Source: Geobacter sp. (GTDB lineage Bacteria; Desulfobacterota; Desulfuromonadia; Geobacterales; Pseudopelobacteraceae). Taken from it: a stretch of 64,000 nt of DNA. The stretch's first letter is position 1; every line of letters begins with the position of its first letter. Location of the stretch: assembly GCA_009885845.1 (NCBI GenBank), contig VFJW01000037.1, positions 26,335-90,334 of the forward strand, written 5' to 3'. This document shows positions 55,076 through 64,000 of the stretch, in pieces. The notes under the pieces are model-generated. The model searched no databases, was not told the origin of the DNA, and was given only the letters and a program-made list of their open reading frames with translations. The translations under genes and the position numbers were made by a program.

Positions 55076-56143
55076 ATGATTTTGCGCGAAGTTAGAGAGC
55101 TTGCCGGAGTGGGGCAGGAGTCCTTGGGTGAGCAGGCCGGTGTAACGCGCCAAACCATCGCAGCCTGGGAACGCGGAGACCGTGAGCCTTCCATGCAGCA
55201 GGTCATTAAACTGTGTCGAATTTTGAATGTGCCGATCGACGTTATGCTCGGAACAGACAACGAAGCTGAACCGGTTCTGCTGTTCCGGGCGGACGCTGCA
55301 GAGATGCTATCTCCAGGCCTGAAAAAAGTATTGACCCGTAAGGCGTGCGATTACGCTGACATAGAAAAGCTAGCCGGTGCCCTTCCTAATCTGCCGGTAT
55401 CCCGCCCACTCACAACATTTGATGCTCATATTGTCGAACAAGTGGCGCATGAAGTGCGAGACTGGCTGGGAGTTGAGGATGCCCCCCTGGGTGATGTCCT
55501 GTCGCTGCTGGAAGGTAAGGGGCTTAAGGTCTTTCTGCAAAAGTTGCCTAACTCTGTTTCCGGGTTTTCGGCCTACACGGATGAGGTCGGCGGTGCAATC
55601 TTTGTCAACGCGGATCATCGCACGGAGAGGCAATATTTCACCGCGCTCCATGAACTTTCCCATCTCATCTTTCATCGCAAGGAGTATCAGGCTCCCGCAA
55701 CAATATCTGCGAAAGTGGGCAGGTCAGACCCACGGGAACAGGCAGCAAATTTTCTGGCCGGTGCGGTTCTTTTGCCGCGAAACATGATAGAAGGTGAACT
55801 GCACCCCTACCGTAACCGCTGGTTGCCGTTTTCTCTGTTGGGGGACATCAAGCGCCGCTACTCCGTGAGCATGAGAACCGTCCTTGTTCGAGCTGGGCAA
55901 CTAGGCATTATTTCTTCACGTCAGTCGTTCCAGCAGATCGCCAAGATCAATGAGAAATACGGCAAGGAAGACGAGCCGATAACTCTTACCCCACCCGATT
56001 CTCTTCGTCGCCTTGACCGGTTGGTATACCAGGCACTGATCGAAGAAAAAATCACCACCTCAAAAGCTGCCGAGGTTCTTGGGGAGCCGGTTCACACGGT
56101 CAGGACCGAACTCAATAAATGGCTTTCGGAGGAGTTGCCTTGA
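55076..56143 (+). CDS. XRE-family regulator fused to ImmA/IrrE-type metalloprotease
   Basis: The 355-aa protein has an XRE helix-turn-helix (about residues 1-60, LREVRELAGVGQESLGEQAG, then RQTIAAWERGDREPS) and an ImmA/IrrE domain with the zinc motif HELSH (in FTALHELSHLIFH). The C-terminal ~110 residues look like a wing or second regulatory region. Members cleave repressors or antitoxins or pair with PIN toxins as antitoxin. GGGAGG precedes the ATG. The downstream PIN gene starts within its stop codon. Confidence 0.9.
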   Translation: MILREVRELAGVGQESLGEQAGVTRQTIAAWERGDREPSMQQVIKLCRILNVPIDVMLGTDNEAEPVLLFRADAAEMLSPGLKKVLTRKACDYADIEKLAGALPNLPVSRPLTTFDAHIVEQVAHEVRDWLGVEDAPLGDVLSLLEGKGLKVFLQKLPNSVSGFSAYTDEVGGAIFVNADHRTERQYFTALHELSHLIFHRKEYQAPATISAKVGRSDPREQAANFLAGAVLLPRNMIEGELHPYRNRWLPFSLLGDIKRRYSVSMRTVLVRAGQLGIISSRQSFQQIAKINEKYGKEDEPITLTPPDSLRRLDRLVYQALIEEKITTSKAAEVLGEPVHTVRTELNKWLSEELP

Positions 56144-56631
56144 TCCTCCTCGCCGACACCAGTATTCTGATTGACCTTGAGTACGTTGGCGGAATAGCAG
56201 TATTGCCGCGAATTGCTCCGTGCGAGATATTGGATGTCGTGCTGGATGAATGCGAACACGCCAGTCAGCCCAACCTGGTACTGAACATAATTCAATCAGG
56301 CATTACAGTAGTAGAAAGCACTCTAGATTTGGTCAACAAGGCAACGGCTATGCGCCGAGGCAGAGTTAGCACAATAGATATGATGACGCTTTGCCACGCC
56401 AGGGAACACGGTCATACTGTCCTTGCCGGTGATCGCCCCTTGCGTGAAAGGTGCACTGAAGAGGGGATTCTGTTCCGGGGTAGTTTCTGGATCGTTGAGG
56501 AAGCTCACCGCCAGCACTTACTTGAGGCATCAGAACTTATGCGGTGGCTGACGGTCTGGCCGACTGTCGGCAGAAGACTCCCGACAGAGGGACTTGAAAG
56601 ATTGCGCCAGTTACTCTCGACAGAACATTAA
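56140..56631 (+). CDS. PIN-domain RNase-like toxin with TTG start
   Basis: The best start is TTG at 56140, with GGAGGA 7 nt upstream and overlapping the upstream gene's TGA; it gives 163 aa beginning MILLADTSILIDLEYVGG, the normal PIN opening with the first acidic residue. An ATG at 56119 would precede the ribosome site. Later TIDMMTLCHAREHG and LAGDRPLRERC supply further acidic residues. It is probably an endoribonuclease toxin whose antitoxin is the XRE-ImmA protein. Proteins of this pairing are known but little studied. Confidence 0.8.
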   Translation: MILLADTSILIDLEYVGGIAVLPRIAPCEILDVVLDECEHASQPNLVLNIIQSGITVVESTLDLVNKATAMRRGRVSTIDMMTLCHAREHGHTVLAGDRPLRERCTEEGILFRGSFWIVEEAHRQHLLEASELMRWLTVWPTVGRRLPTEGLERLRQLLSTEH

Positions 56632-56761
56632 CATTCTTATCAATCCGGCCGACGCCCAACCAGAGCTAGGGCTTTTGAAAATAGTGAAGAAATGGTTGTC
56701 ATCAAGTGCCCTATTCCCGTATAAATAGAAACTCCAATAAACATGACTTGAAGAGGAACTC

Positions 56762-58114
56762 GTGAGCGAAATTGTAAAACAGAAAGTCAGCATGGTCAGC
56801 CTCGGCTGCCCTAAAAACCTGGTTGATGCTGAAGTCATGCTGGGGGTGCTCTCGAAGCAGGACTACGAGATCACCATGGATGAGAAGGCTGCCGATGTCA
56901 TTATCGTCAACACCTGTTCCTTCATCAAGGAAGCCAAACAGGAGAGTATCGACGCCATCCTCGACCTGGCCGAACGGAAGCACGACGGGCGCTGCCATAC
57001 TCTGATCGTTTCCGGCTGTCTGCCGCAGCGGTATCAGGAAGAGTTGGCTGCCGAGCTGCCTGAGGTCGATATCTTTATCGGCACCGGTGACTATCCCCGC
57101 ATTGCCGAAATTCTTGCCGAAAAAAGCGGCACAGAAGGCCAATTACGCTACATCGGCGATCCCGATTTCATTTATGACGAAACCCTGCCGCGCCTGAATT
57201 CCTCACCCGCCTGGTTTTCATACCTCAAGATCGGCGAGGGGTGTTCCAACTGCTGTTCATACTGTATCATCCCGAAACTGCGCGGAGCCTACCGCTCACG
57301 TCCGATCGACGCGCTGGTGGCCGAGGCGGAGCGCCTGGTTGCCCGGGGAGTCAAGGAGATTAACGTCATCTCCCAGGACATCACACGATACGGCAGCGAC
57401 ATGAGTGACGGCACCACACTGGAATTGCTTGTCCAACGATTGGCTGCAATTGACGGCCTGCGCTGGATCCGGCTGCTCTACGCCTATCCTGACGGGATCA
57501 CCGACAGCCTGATCGCCCTGATCCGCGATGAACCGAAAGTCTGCAAGTATCTGGATATTCCTATCCAGCACATTTCCGATCCAGTGCTGAAAGCTATGAA
57601 GCGCCGGAGTACTGAGCAGCAGATTCGTGAGCTGATCGCCAAACTGCGGAGCGAAATCCCCGGTATTGCCCTACGAACCTCACTAATCGTCGGTTTTCCT
57701 GGTGAAACGCTCGAAGACTTTACGACCCTGACCCATTTTGTTGAGCAAACCCGCTTCGACCGTCTGGGAGTATTCTGCTACTCACGGGAGGAGGGAACAC
57801 CTGCGGCAGAGATGCCGGATCAGGTATCAGAACGCGTCAAGCGGGAGCGCTACCGCAAACTGATGCGGGCCCAGGCGCGGCTTTCCTTCCGGCACAACCG
57901 CACTCTTATCGGGACAACTGAACAGGTCATTGTTGAAGGGTACAGCGAAGAGACCGAACTGCTGCTTAAAGGGCGTTCATCCCGTCAGGCCCCCGACATC
58001 GACGGCCAGGTCTATATCACCTCAGGAACAGCTGATATCGGCGATATTATCACACTTAAGATCACTGACTCATCCGATTATGATCTGATCGGAGAAATGG
58101 TAGAAGTGTCCTAG
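56762..58114 (+). CDS. rimO: Ribosomal protein S12 methylthiotransferase RimO
   Basis: The GTG at 56762 follows GAAGAGGAACTC; 450 aa. The N-terminal domain has [16 protein letters not shown], then NTCSFI and SGCLPQRY with the auxiliary cluster cysteines. The radical SAM motif is CSNCCSYC in [20 protein letters not shown], and a C-terminal TRAM domain is present. It methylthiolates Asp of ribosomal protein S12. It is the first core gene after the accessory island. Confidence 0.95.
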   Translation: MSEIVKQKVSMVSLGCPKNLVDAEVMLGVLSKQDYEITMDEKAADVIIVNTCSFIKEAKQESIDAILDLAERKHDGRCHTLIVSGCLPQRYQEELAAELPEVDIFIGTGDYPRIAEILAEKSGTEGQLRYIGDPDFIYDETLPRLNSSPAWFSYLKIGEGCSNCCSYCIIPKLRGAYRSRPIDALVAEAERLVARGVKEINVISQDITRYGSDMSDGTTLELLVQRLAAIDGLRWIRLLYAYPDGITDSLIALIRDEPKVCKYLDIPIQHISDPVLKAMKRRSTEQQIRELIAKLRSEIPGIALRTSLIVGFPGETLEDFTTLTHFVEQTRFDRLGVFCYSREEGTPAAEMPDQVSERVKRERYRKLMRAQARLSFRHNRTLIGTTEQVIVEGYSEETELLLKGRSSRQAPDIDGQVYITSGTADIGDIITLKITDSSDYDLIGEMVEVS

Positions 58115-58120
58115 GTAACC

Positions 58121-59530
58121 ATGAAACTTAATGCCAAGCTGATCATCATCATGCTCTCGCTGCTGGTTCTGGCGATGCTGACCCTGTTCATCCTCAACCA
58201 GTTTGCCCAGACCGCCCTGGTGAACGAAATTCAGGATAGTTCCCAGGAGATCTCCAAAGCTATCCAGATGAGTATTGAGGACCTCACCTCCAATGAAGAG
58301 ACCTCCCGCCTTACCGATTATTTGTTAACCGCTCGGGAAAAAGGGATCAACGAGATCAACATCATCAATACTGAGGGTGAGATTATCGACTCCTCCGATC
58401 CTGACAAGATCGGTAAAAAGCGCGAGCTCAAAAAACTGGAGAAGGGAATTCATGCGGTACAGCGCCCGATTGGCGGTGCAGTACTCTCCCAGAAACCGTA
58501 CGAAGTGGTGGTGCCGGTTATTGTCGGAGACGAGCAGTTGGGGTATGTTCAGATCAACATGCTGCTTGACAATATTCGCGATATACAGCGAGCCAATTTT
58601 ATCCGCCGTCTGTTCGCAACCGGCATGGTATTCACCGTCGGTATCGCCCTGATCATCTTTCTCGCCCGCCGCTATACAACTCCGATCCATAATTTAGTGG
58701 ATGACTTCAAGCGGGTCTCAGCCGGGGACCTGTCAGTGACCATCCCGGTGGAAAGCGACGACGAGATTGGAGAAATGGCGGAAGGCTTCAACAACATGGT
58801 TGAAAAACTTCGTGAGCGGGAAGCGCTGGAAAAACGTCTCTATGAGGCAGAACATCTCTCGCGGGTTGGACAGCTCGCATCCGGTATCGCCCATGAGATC
58901 CGGAATCCCTTGAATTATATCAGCCTGGCAATTGATCATCTTAAAACCGAAATGCTCCCCTGCTGCGAAGATAAGCGCGAAGAACTGGAGGAGTTGACTG
59001 ATAAAATCAAGGAAGAGGTGCGGCGCGCAAATTACATGGTGGTCAACTTCATGAATTACGGACGGCCCCTCAAGCTGCGACGAAACCTTGTTATCTATCG
59101 TGAGCTGCTTGCCAAGGTGCTGCCGGTGCTGCAAAATCGATTAACGGAACAACGGGTCGTTGTCGATCAGCAGATCCCTTTCGATCTGCCGCCGCTCTGG
59201 ATCGATGCCGAACTGTTTCGCAACTGTATCCTCAACTTTATCACGAACGCCTCACAGGCGATGCCGGACGGAGGCACCATAACAGTGGGTGCGAAGCTGC
59301 TGGAAACCGGTCAGATGCAACTGAACTTCAGCGATCAGGGGAGCGGCATTTCCCCTGAAGATATCAGTAAAATATTCCAGCCCTATTTCACCACCAAAGA
59401 TGTCGGTATCGGTCTGGGGTTGGCCATTACCGAACGAATCATCAAAGAGCATGGCGGAACAATAGCGGTTGAAAGTACGGTAGGCAGTGGAACGACCATT
59501 ACCGTATTGCTGCCGCAACAGCCAGCGTAA
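58121..59530 (+). CDS. Membrane sensor histidine kinase with HAMP domain
   Basis: The 469-aa kinase has two helices (about residues 8-26 and 165-182) flanking a periplasmic sensor, a HAMP domain (to about 235), the H-box with His258 in GIAHEIRNP, and the ATPase boxes N (NFITNASQAMPDG), G1 (SDQGSGI) and G2 (GIGLGLAI). The downstream response regulator starts 12 nt after its stop and is its likely partner. The signal is unknown. Confidence 0.92.
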   Translation: MKLNAKLIIIMLSLLVLAMLTLFILNQFAQTALVNEIQDSSQEISKAIQMSIEDLTSNEETSRLTDYLLTAREKGINEINIINTEGEIIDSSDPDKIGKKRELKKLEKGIHAVQRPIGGAVLSQKPYEVVVPVIVGDEQLGYVQINMLLDNIRDIQRANFIRRLFATGMVFTVGIALIIFLARRYTTPIHNLVDDFKRVSAGDLSVTIPVESDDEIGEMAEGFNNMVEKLREREALEKRLYEAEHLSRVGQLASGIAHEIRNPLNYISLAIDHLKTEMLPCCEDKREELEELTDKIKEEVRRANYMVVNFMNYGRPLKLRRNLVIYRELLAKVLPVLQNRLTEQRVVVDQQIPFDLPPLWIDAELFRNCILNFITNASQAMPDGGTITVGAKLLETGQMQLNFSDQGSGISPEDISKIFQPYFTTKDVGIGLGLAITERIIKEHGGTIAVESTVGSGTTITVLLPQQPA

Positions 59531-59542
59531 ATCTGAGGAACT

Positions 59543-60928
59543 ATGAAAAATATCGGCAGTATACTGATAGTTGATGATGAAAAGGGACAGCGGGATATTC
59601 TCAGCCTGATACTGAAAAAAGAGAACTACGACGTCGTTGACGTGCCTGGCGTGCGAGAAGCGTTGACGCAACTGGAAAAACGTGAGTTTGATCTGATCAT
59701 GACCGACCTCCAGATGCAGGGACAGAGCGGGCTTGACCTGCTGGAAAAAGTACTGGCCGATGATCCGCAGCAGTGCATCATCATGATGACAGCTCACGGC
59801 TCGGTTGACTCGGCTGTGGAAGCGATGCGCAAGGGAGCCTTCGATTATCTGGAAAAACCGCTGGAGCGTGACAACCTGGTACTGACCCTGCTGCGGGCCT
59901 TCGAGCGTATCGGCCTGGTGCGCGAAAACCGGGTACTGCAGAAGCGGATAGAATCAATCGCAACAATCCCCAATATGCAGGGTGAACATCCAAAAATGAA
60001 GGAGGTGTTCCGGGTCGTTGCCAAAATTTCCCATTCTAATTCAACCGTCCTGATCGTCGGTGAATCAGGAACCGGTAAAGAGTTGATCGCCCGGGCGATT
60101 CACGAAGGAAGTCCGCGACACGACAAGCCGTTTATTGCCATCAACTGTGCCGCAATTCCTGACACACTGATCGAAAGCGAATTGTTCGGCCATGAAAAAG
60201 GGAGTTTTACCGGTGCCAATGCCCGGGAGATAGGCATCTTCGAAGCAGCTAACGGCGGCACGGTGTTCCTGGATGAAATCGGTGAGATGAACGTTTCTAT
60301 GCAGGCCAAGCTGCTGCGGGCCATCCAGGAAAAGGAGGTCCGCCGGGTAGGGGGAAAGGTTAATATTTCACTTGATGTACGTCTGGTTTCGGCCACCAAC
60401 AAAGAACTCGAGCAGGAGATAAAAAAAGGGACGTTCCGTGAGGATCTGTTTTACCGGCTGAACGTTATCCGCGTCAACCTGCCACCTCTCCGGGAGCGGG
60501 GGAGCGACATTAAAACCCTGGCAGAATTTTTCCTGGAAAAGTACAGCACAGCTGCCGGCATTTCGATAAATGGCATCTCGAAACAGGCACTGAAGCTTTT
60601 GATGAACTACAGTTGGCCCGGAAATGTCCGTCAACTGGAGTCCGTAATTGAACGCTCGGTCCTGATGGCCGAAAGCAACTATATTGAACCGGACGACCTT
60701 CCAGTCGAGATAACTGCCGGAGGCTCACTTACCGGCGGCATAAATTTTGACCTGCCGCCTGAAGGGATCGATTTTGAGGCGCTCGAAAAAGGGCTTATCG
60801 TTAAGGCAATGGAACGGTCAGAATGGGTGATCGGTAAAGCGGCAACGCTCCTGCGGATGAGTTACAAGACTCTGCAGTATCGTCTTGACAAGTTTGAAAT
60901 TGAGCGGCCGGATAAGCGCTCAAGATAA
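59543..60928 (+). CDS. NtrC-type sigma54-dependent response regulator
   Basis: The 461-aa protein has a receiver domain with Asp55 (FDLIMTDLQMQ), an AAA+ domain with Walker A GESGTGKE, the sigma54-contact loop written GSFTGA instead of the usual GAFTGA, and a C-terminal Fis-type helix-turn-helix (AATLLRMSYKTLQYRL). With the histidine kinase it forms a two-component pair. The target promoters are unknown. Confidence 0.94.
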   Translation: MKNIGSILIVDDEKGQRDILSLILKKENYDVVDVPGVREALTQLEKREFDLIMTDLQMQGQSGLDLLEKVLADDPQQCIIMMTAHGSVDSAVEAMRKGAFDYLEKPLERDNLVLTLLRAFERIGLVRENRVLQKRIESIATIPNMQGEHPKMKEVFRVVAKISHSNSTVLIVGESGTGKELIARAIHEGSPRHDKPFIAINCAAIPDTLIESELFGHEKGSFTGANAREIGIFEAANGGTVFLDEIGEMNVSMQAKLLRAIQEKEVRRVGGKVNISLDVRLVSATNKELEQEIKKGTFREDLFYRLNVIRVNLPPLRERGSDIKTLAEFFLEKYSTAAGISINGISKQALKLLMNYSWPGNVRQLESVIERSVLMAESNYIEPDDLPVEITAGGSLTGGINFDLPPEGIDFEALEKGLIVKAMERSEWVIGKAATLLRMSYKTLQYRLDKFEIERPDKRSR

Positions 60929-60969
60929 TTTATAACACCTGACAAGACAACCGACACCAGGGAGCAGAC

Positions 60970-62229
60970 ATGATAAGCATTTCAGAAAAAGTCATAAAAA
61001 TCGCACAGGATGCCCGTCAGGCATCGCTGGCCATGGCACGCTTGTCAACTACGACAAAAGACACCATGTTACGGAAAATGGCGGATGCCCTTGAGTGTGC
61101 GACGACAAAACTTATCGGAGAAAACAGAAAGGACCTCACTACCGGGCAGCAGAAAGGGCTTTCATCGGCCATGCTGGATCGCCTCATGCTTGATGAAGAC
61201 CGCATCAAAGGAATCGCCGGCGCGCTGCGTGAGATTGCTTCGCTGCCTGATCCGGTTGGCGAAGTCACCAGAATGTGGAAACGCCCCAACGAACTGATGG
61301 TCGGCAAGATGCGTATCCCGCTCGGCACTATTGGAATCATCTATGAGTCGCGGCCCAACGTGACCGCCGATGCCGCAGCCCTCTGCCTCAAAGCCGGCAA
61401 CGCCGTGATCCTGCGGGGGGGATCAGAAGCGATCAATTCCAATCTGGCCATTGCCGGAGTTCTGCAGGGTGTGCTGAAGGAGATGAATATCCCTGAAGCG
61501 GCACTATCACTGATTCCCTTTACCGAACGTGAAGGGGTGCTGGAGATGCTGAAGCAGGAAGAATCTATCGACCTGATTATACCACGCGGCGGGGAAAGCC
61601 TGATCCGCTTTGTCGTTGAGAATTCTCGCATCCCGGTCATCAAGCATTACAAAGGGGTCTGCCATATTTTTGTTGATCAGTCGGCTGATTTCGACAAGGC
61701 CGAACAGATTATTGTCAACAGCAAGACCCAGCGCCCCGGCGTCTGCAATTCAGTGGAAACGCTCCTCATTCACCGGGACGTTGCCGCTGAATTCATCCCT
61801 CGAATTGCCGCCACACTATCCGCATTGGGTGTAGAGCTGCGCGGTGATGCCGTTTTCTGCACCTATGCACCGACCGCTACACCGGCAACAGAAGAAGACT
61901 GGCATGCCGAATACCTGGAACTGATCCTGGCATGCCGGGTTGTTGACGATCTTGATGCCGCCATTGACCACATCAACCGCTACTGCTCGCTGCATACCGA
62001 ATCAATTATCACCAGCGACTACAGCCGTGCCCAGCGCTTTATCCGCGAGGTCAACTCATCGTGCGTAATGGTCAATGCTTCGACCCGTTTTGCCGACGGC
62101 GGCCAGCTCGGCCTGGGGGCTGAAATAGGGATCTCCACCACCAAGCTGCACTCCTTTGGTCCGATGGGGCTGGAGGATCTGACCACGACAAAGTTTATTG
62201 TGTATGGGGATGGGCAGGTGCGGGAATAA
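60970..62229 (+). CDS. proA: Gamma-glutamyl phosphate reductase
   Basis: The 419-aa enzyme catalyses the second step of proline synthesis. The catalytic cysteine is in QRPGVCNSVETLLIH. GRP-type phrases YESRPNVTADAAALCLKAGN and RGGSEAINSN are conserved. GGGAG precedes the ATG. The CoA-binding gene follows by 24 nt. Confidence 0.97.
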   Translation: MISISEKVIKIAQDARQASLAMARLSTTTKDTMLRKMADALECATTKLIGENRKDLTTGQQKGLSSAMLDRLMLDEDRIKGIAGALREIASLPDPVGEVTRMWKRPNELMVGKMRIPLGTIGIIYESRPNVTADAAALCLKAGNAVILRGGSEAINSNLAIAGVLQGVLKEMNIPEAALSLIPFTEREGVLEMLKQEESIDLIIPRGGESLIRFVVENSRIPVIKHYKGVCHIFVDQSADFDKAEQIIVNSKTQRPGVCNSVETLLIHRDVAAEFIPRIAATLSALGVELRGDAVFCTYAPTATPATEEDWHAEYLELILACRVVDDLDAAIDHINRYCSLHTESIITSDYSRAQRFIREVNSSCVMVNASTRFADGGQLGLGAEIGISTTKLHSFGPMGLEDLTTTKFIVYGDGQVRE

Positions 62230-62253
62230 ACAGCTTCAAAGAAGGAGCAGATC

Positions 62254-62658
62254 ATGTCTATCCAGGATCAGATTCAGCAGTTCCTCTCATCGCCGGCATT
62301 CGGCGTGGTCGGCGCCTCTAGTAACCGCGAAAAATACGGCAATAAGGTGCTGCGCTGTTACCTTCAGAACGGCAGGAAAGTCACGCCGGTAAATCCCACT
62401 GAAACAGCAATCGAAGGGATGCCCTGCGTAGCCACAATCAGCGAACTGCCTGCGGACGTCGTGAGCATATCAATGATCACTCCACCGGCAATAACTGCCA
62501 AGCTCGTACCGCTTGCTATTGAAAAGGGAATACTGAATATCTGGATGCAGCCTGGTGCCGAACATCCCGAGGCGGTTGCACTTTGTCGTGAGCGGAGAAT
62601 CAACGTTATCGCTGATGGAAGTTGCTTTCTGGTTGTGATGGGGTATCACGATCATTGA
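62254..62658 (+). CDS. CoA-binding domain protein
   Basis: The 134-aa protein is a single Rossmann-like CoA-binding domain (VVGASSNREKYGNKVLRCYL, then VNPTETAIEGMPC) of the YccU/DUF type without a partner acyl-CoA synthetase domain. AAGGAG precedes the ATG. It is probably co-transcribed with proA; function unknown. Confidence 0.88.
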   Translation: MSIQDQIQQFLSSPAFGVVGASSNREKYGNKVLRCYLQNGRKVTPVNPTETAIEGMPCVATISELPADVVSISMITPPAITAKLVPLAIEKGILNIWMQPGAEHPEAVALCRERRINVIADGSCFLVVMGYHDH

Positions 62659-62903
62659 CACGTTCAATCAGAAACCACTCTGCCCAGACAAACTAAGGGC
62701 ATTAATAGAACAACTGTTTATAAGAATATTCTCCTCGCTACATAAACACTATTTAAATAATAACATTATGATATTTACATAACAATATCGTGCTATTGGA
62801 AAAAATATTAAGTGAAAAAAATGTTTTGCTATATTGCAGCCAATGCGATATCCTACGATTCTGAAGTGAATTCGTTCGTAATATATGAAGGAACAGGCAA
62901 CAT
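62659..62903. promoter_or_regulatory. A/T-rich promoter region of the DUF4388 gene
   Basis: This 245-bp gap is A/T-rich and ends with GAAGGAACAGG before the ATG at 62904. Frames in it are chance. No clear operator was found. Confidence 0.4.
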
Positions 62904-63620
62904 ATGGGATCACCGGCATTTGATACAGAACAAACCGGCTTTGTCGGTGCGGTCAGCGGCTTGTCACTGGCTGACATCATTCAGGTCAAGGGGGGCAACC
63001 GTTATTCGGGTTGCCTGATTGTAGAAAACAAGAACAGAAGCGGCGTTGTCTATTTTCGAGAAGGAGAGATCGTTCACGCAGAGCAGGCCGAATTGAAAGG
63101 AGAAGAGGCCTTCTACACCATCATGGGATGGATTGGAGGGACATTCAAAAGTGAACCGAAAGTGACAACAACCATCCGGTCGATCGATCAATCGGTAGGA
63201 TTTCTGATCCTGGAAGCGCTCCGTCGCATGGATGAAGCAAAAATAAGTTCAAAACAGGAAGGACGGGTAGAAACCGAACCTGCCAAGGAGGGTGTAGTTA
63301 TGAGTGATATCGGTGTAAAGCTTTCGGTTGTTCCGGAAATCGAGAAGGCGCTTATTATGACAAAAGACGGAGTTGTCGTTGATGACAATTCGTATCAGGC
63401 TGAGCTTCTTGGAGCAAACGGACTTTTTCTGGCTCTTTTTTCGGAGCAGCTCGGGTCACAGTTTGGTATTGGGGAATTCAAAGCTGCGACAGTACATGGT
63501 ACAGATCATCATCTGTTTCTTTTCGATTCCAAACGTCACCATCTCTGTGTTTCAGCCAATGGTAGCGCCAACGTTAATTCGCTTGATTCTGAAATCCGCC
63601 GAGTTATTGGACAGAAATAA
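62904..63620 (+). CDS. DUF4388 plus roadblock/LC7-type domain protein
   Basis: The 238-aa protein has an N-terminal DUF4388 domain (about residues 12-105; VSGLSLADIIQVKGGNRYSG, VVYFREGEIVHAE) and a C-terminal roadblock/LC7-like segment (about 135-235). Such proteins act in small-GTPase (MglA-type) and polarity signalling in deltaproteobacteria. The next gene is a second roadblock-type frame. No MglA is visible in the window. Confidence 0.82.
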   Translation: MGSPAFDTEQTGFVGAVSGLSLADIIQVKGGNRYSGCLIVENKNRSGVVYFREGEIVHAEQAELKGEEAFYTIMGWIGGTFKSEPKVTTTIRSIDQSVGFLILEALRRMDEAKISSKQEGRVETEPAKEGVVMSDIGVKLSVVPEIEKALIMTKDGVVVDDNSYQAELLGANGLFLALFSEQLGSQFGIGEFKAATVHGTDHHLFLFDSKRHHLCVSANGSANVNSLDSEIRRVIGQK

Positions 63621-63629
63621 GGGGCTTAC

Positions 63630-64000
63630 GTGCAAACCATCATGCTTGGTCTGACTACGGTTCCCGGTGTAATGGGGGGACTGCTCTCTGATGAAAAGGG
63701 CAATGTTCTGGCGCACTCTTTCCGGCTTACTTTGATGCGTCGACTCTCAAGGATGCTGCAGGACTGTTGCAGGACAATACGGCCGGCCTCCAGGATGTGA
63801 CCGGCGGCGTGAAGCTCTATGATATCCGTTTTGAATTGGGCCGCCTGATCATCAAGACTCTTCCCCACCTGTTCGTTGTAGTGCTTTGTCAACCAACTGT
63901 AAACCTTCAGCTCCTGTTCATTTCCCTCAATGTAGCCATAAAAAAAAATTGAACGATTGGCGCCCGAGTCGTTTCCGGCTCAAACAGCGAAGCAGGAGGA
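63630..64000 (+). pseudogene. Roadblock/LC7-type protein, two frameshifts, cut by window end
   Basis: From GTG 63630 the frame reads MQTIMLGLTTVPGVMGGLLS (GTG read as M) and leaves frame at 63722, where one C seems missing (TTCCGG). In the +1 frame it continues PAYFDASTLKDAAGLLQDN and so on to a run of nine A at 63940-63948, where dropping one A restores VAIKKIERLAPESFPAQ up to the window end. Both slips are in homopolymers, so sequencing or assembly error is possible as well as decay. Confidence 0.6.

Overview
The window looks like a chromosome segment of a metal-reducing deltaproteobacterium of the Geobacter / Trichlorobacter / Pelobacter propionicus type. The first 10.5 kb carries six c-type cytochrome genes with 38 haem-binding motifs between them, including recognisable CbcL, ImcH and PpcA-family proteins. 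Housekeeping gene orders (gatCAB, rplM-rpsI) and intrinsic terminators of the expected kind also fit. Genus and species were not determined.

Layout. (1) 1-10.5 kb, inner-membrane respiration: a leftward tetrahaem cytochrome / Tat-exported Fe-S protein / NrfD-like set resembling Cbc4, a triheme c7, a dodecaheme c7 polymer, a PpcA-like c7, the CbcL b/c fusion, a DUF2339-like membrane protein, and ImcH. The two known menaquinol-oxidising gates of Geobacter (CbcL for low potential, ImcH for high potential) therefore lie close together, with periplasmic carriers between them. (2) 10.6-16 kb, core metabolism: a 59-aa acidic protein, trxB, ilvA, a ROK kinase and a cytoplasmic molybdopterin oxidoreductase. 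(3) 16-19.8 kb, small accessory island: a frameshifted N-terminal remnant of an HNH restriction enzyme, an AAA_14/DUF4143 ATPase with a perfect palindrome over its start, a HipBA-type toxin-antitoxin pair and a DinD-like remnant. (4) 19.8-29.6 kb: GcvR-like ACT protein, def, AMMECR1 protein, an RluA-type synthase, an MnmM-like methyltransferase, and a TetR-controlled RND efflux operon. (5) 29.7-33.9 kb: a MlaEFD lipid-transport operon that also encodes a 42-aa protein, a TolC-family channel and MlaC. (6) 34-45.9 kb: cold-shock protein, YgiQ, argC, rpsI, rplM, gatCAB followed by a CheY and a short CheA, two tandem LolA-like genes, YajQ.

(7) 45.9-56.6 kb is the main accessory island, bounded by yajQ and rimO. 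A tight six-gene operon encodes a TSPPY-type DNA methyltransferase, a PLD-nuclease/SF2-helicase fusion, a 64-aa protein, a DndD-like SMC ATPase with a zinc hook, a 123-aa protein and an 864-aa protein combining an RNA-polymerase alpha-CTD-like module, a sigma region 4-like helix-turn-helix and several winged-helix segments. I read this as a candidate DNA-modification/defence system that matches no canonical operon I know; it is the strongest novelty candidate. Three small ORFs and an XRE-ImmA protease / PIN-domain pair with its own operator follow it. (8) 56.7-64 kb: rimO, a histidine kinase / sigma54-activator pair, proA, a CoA-binding protein and two roadblock-type signalling genes, the last frameshifted and cut by the window edge.

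All functional statements rest on reading motifs and gene order; no database search was run.
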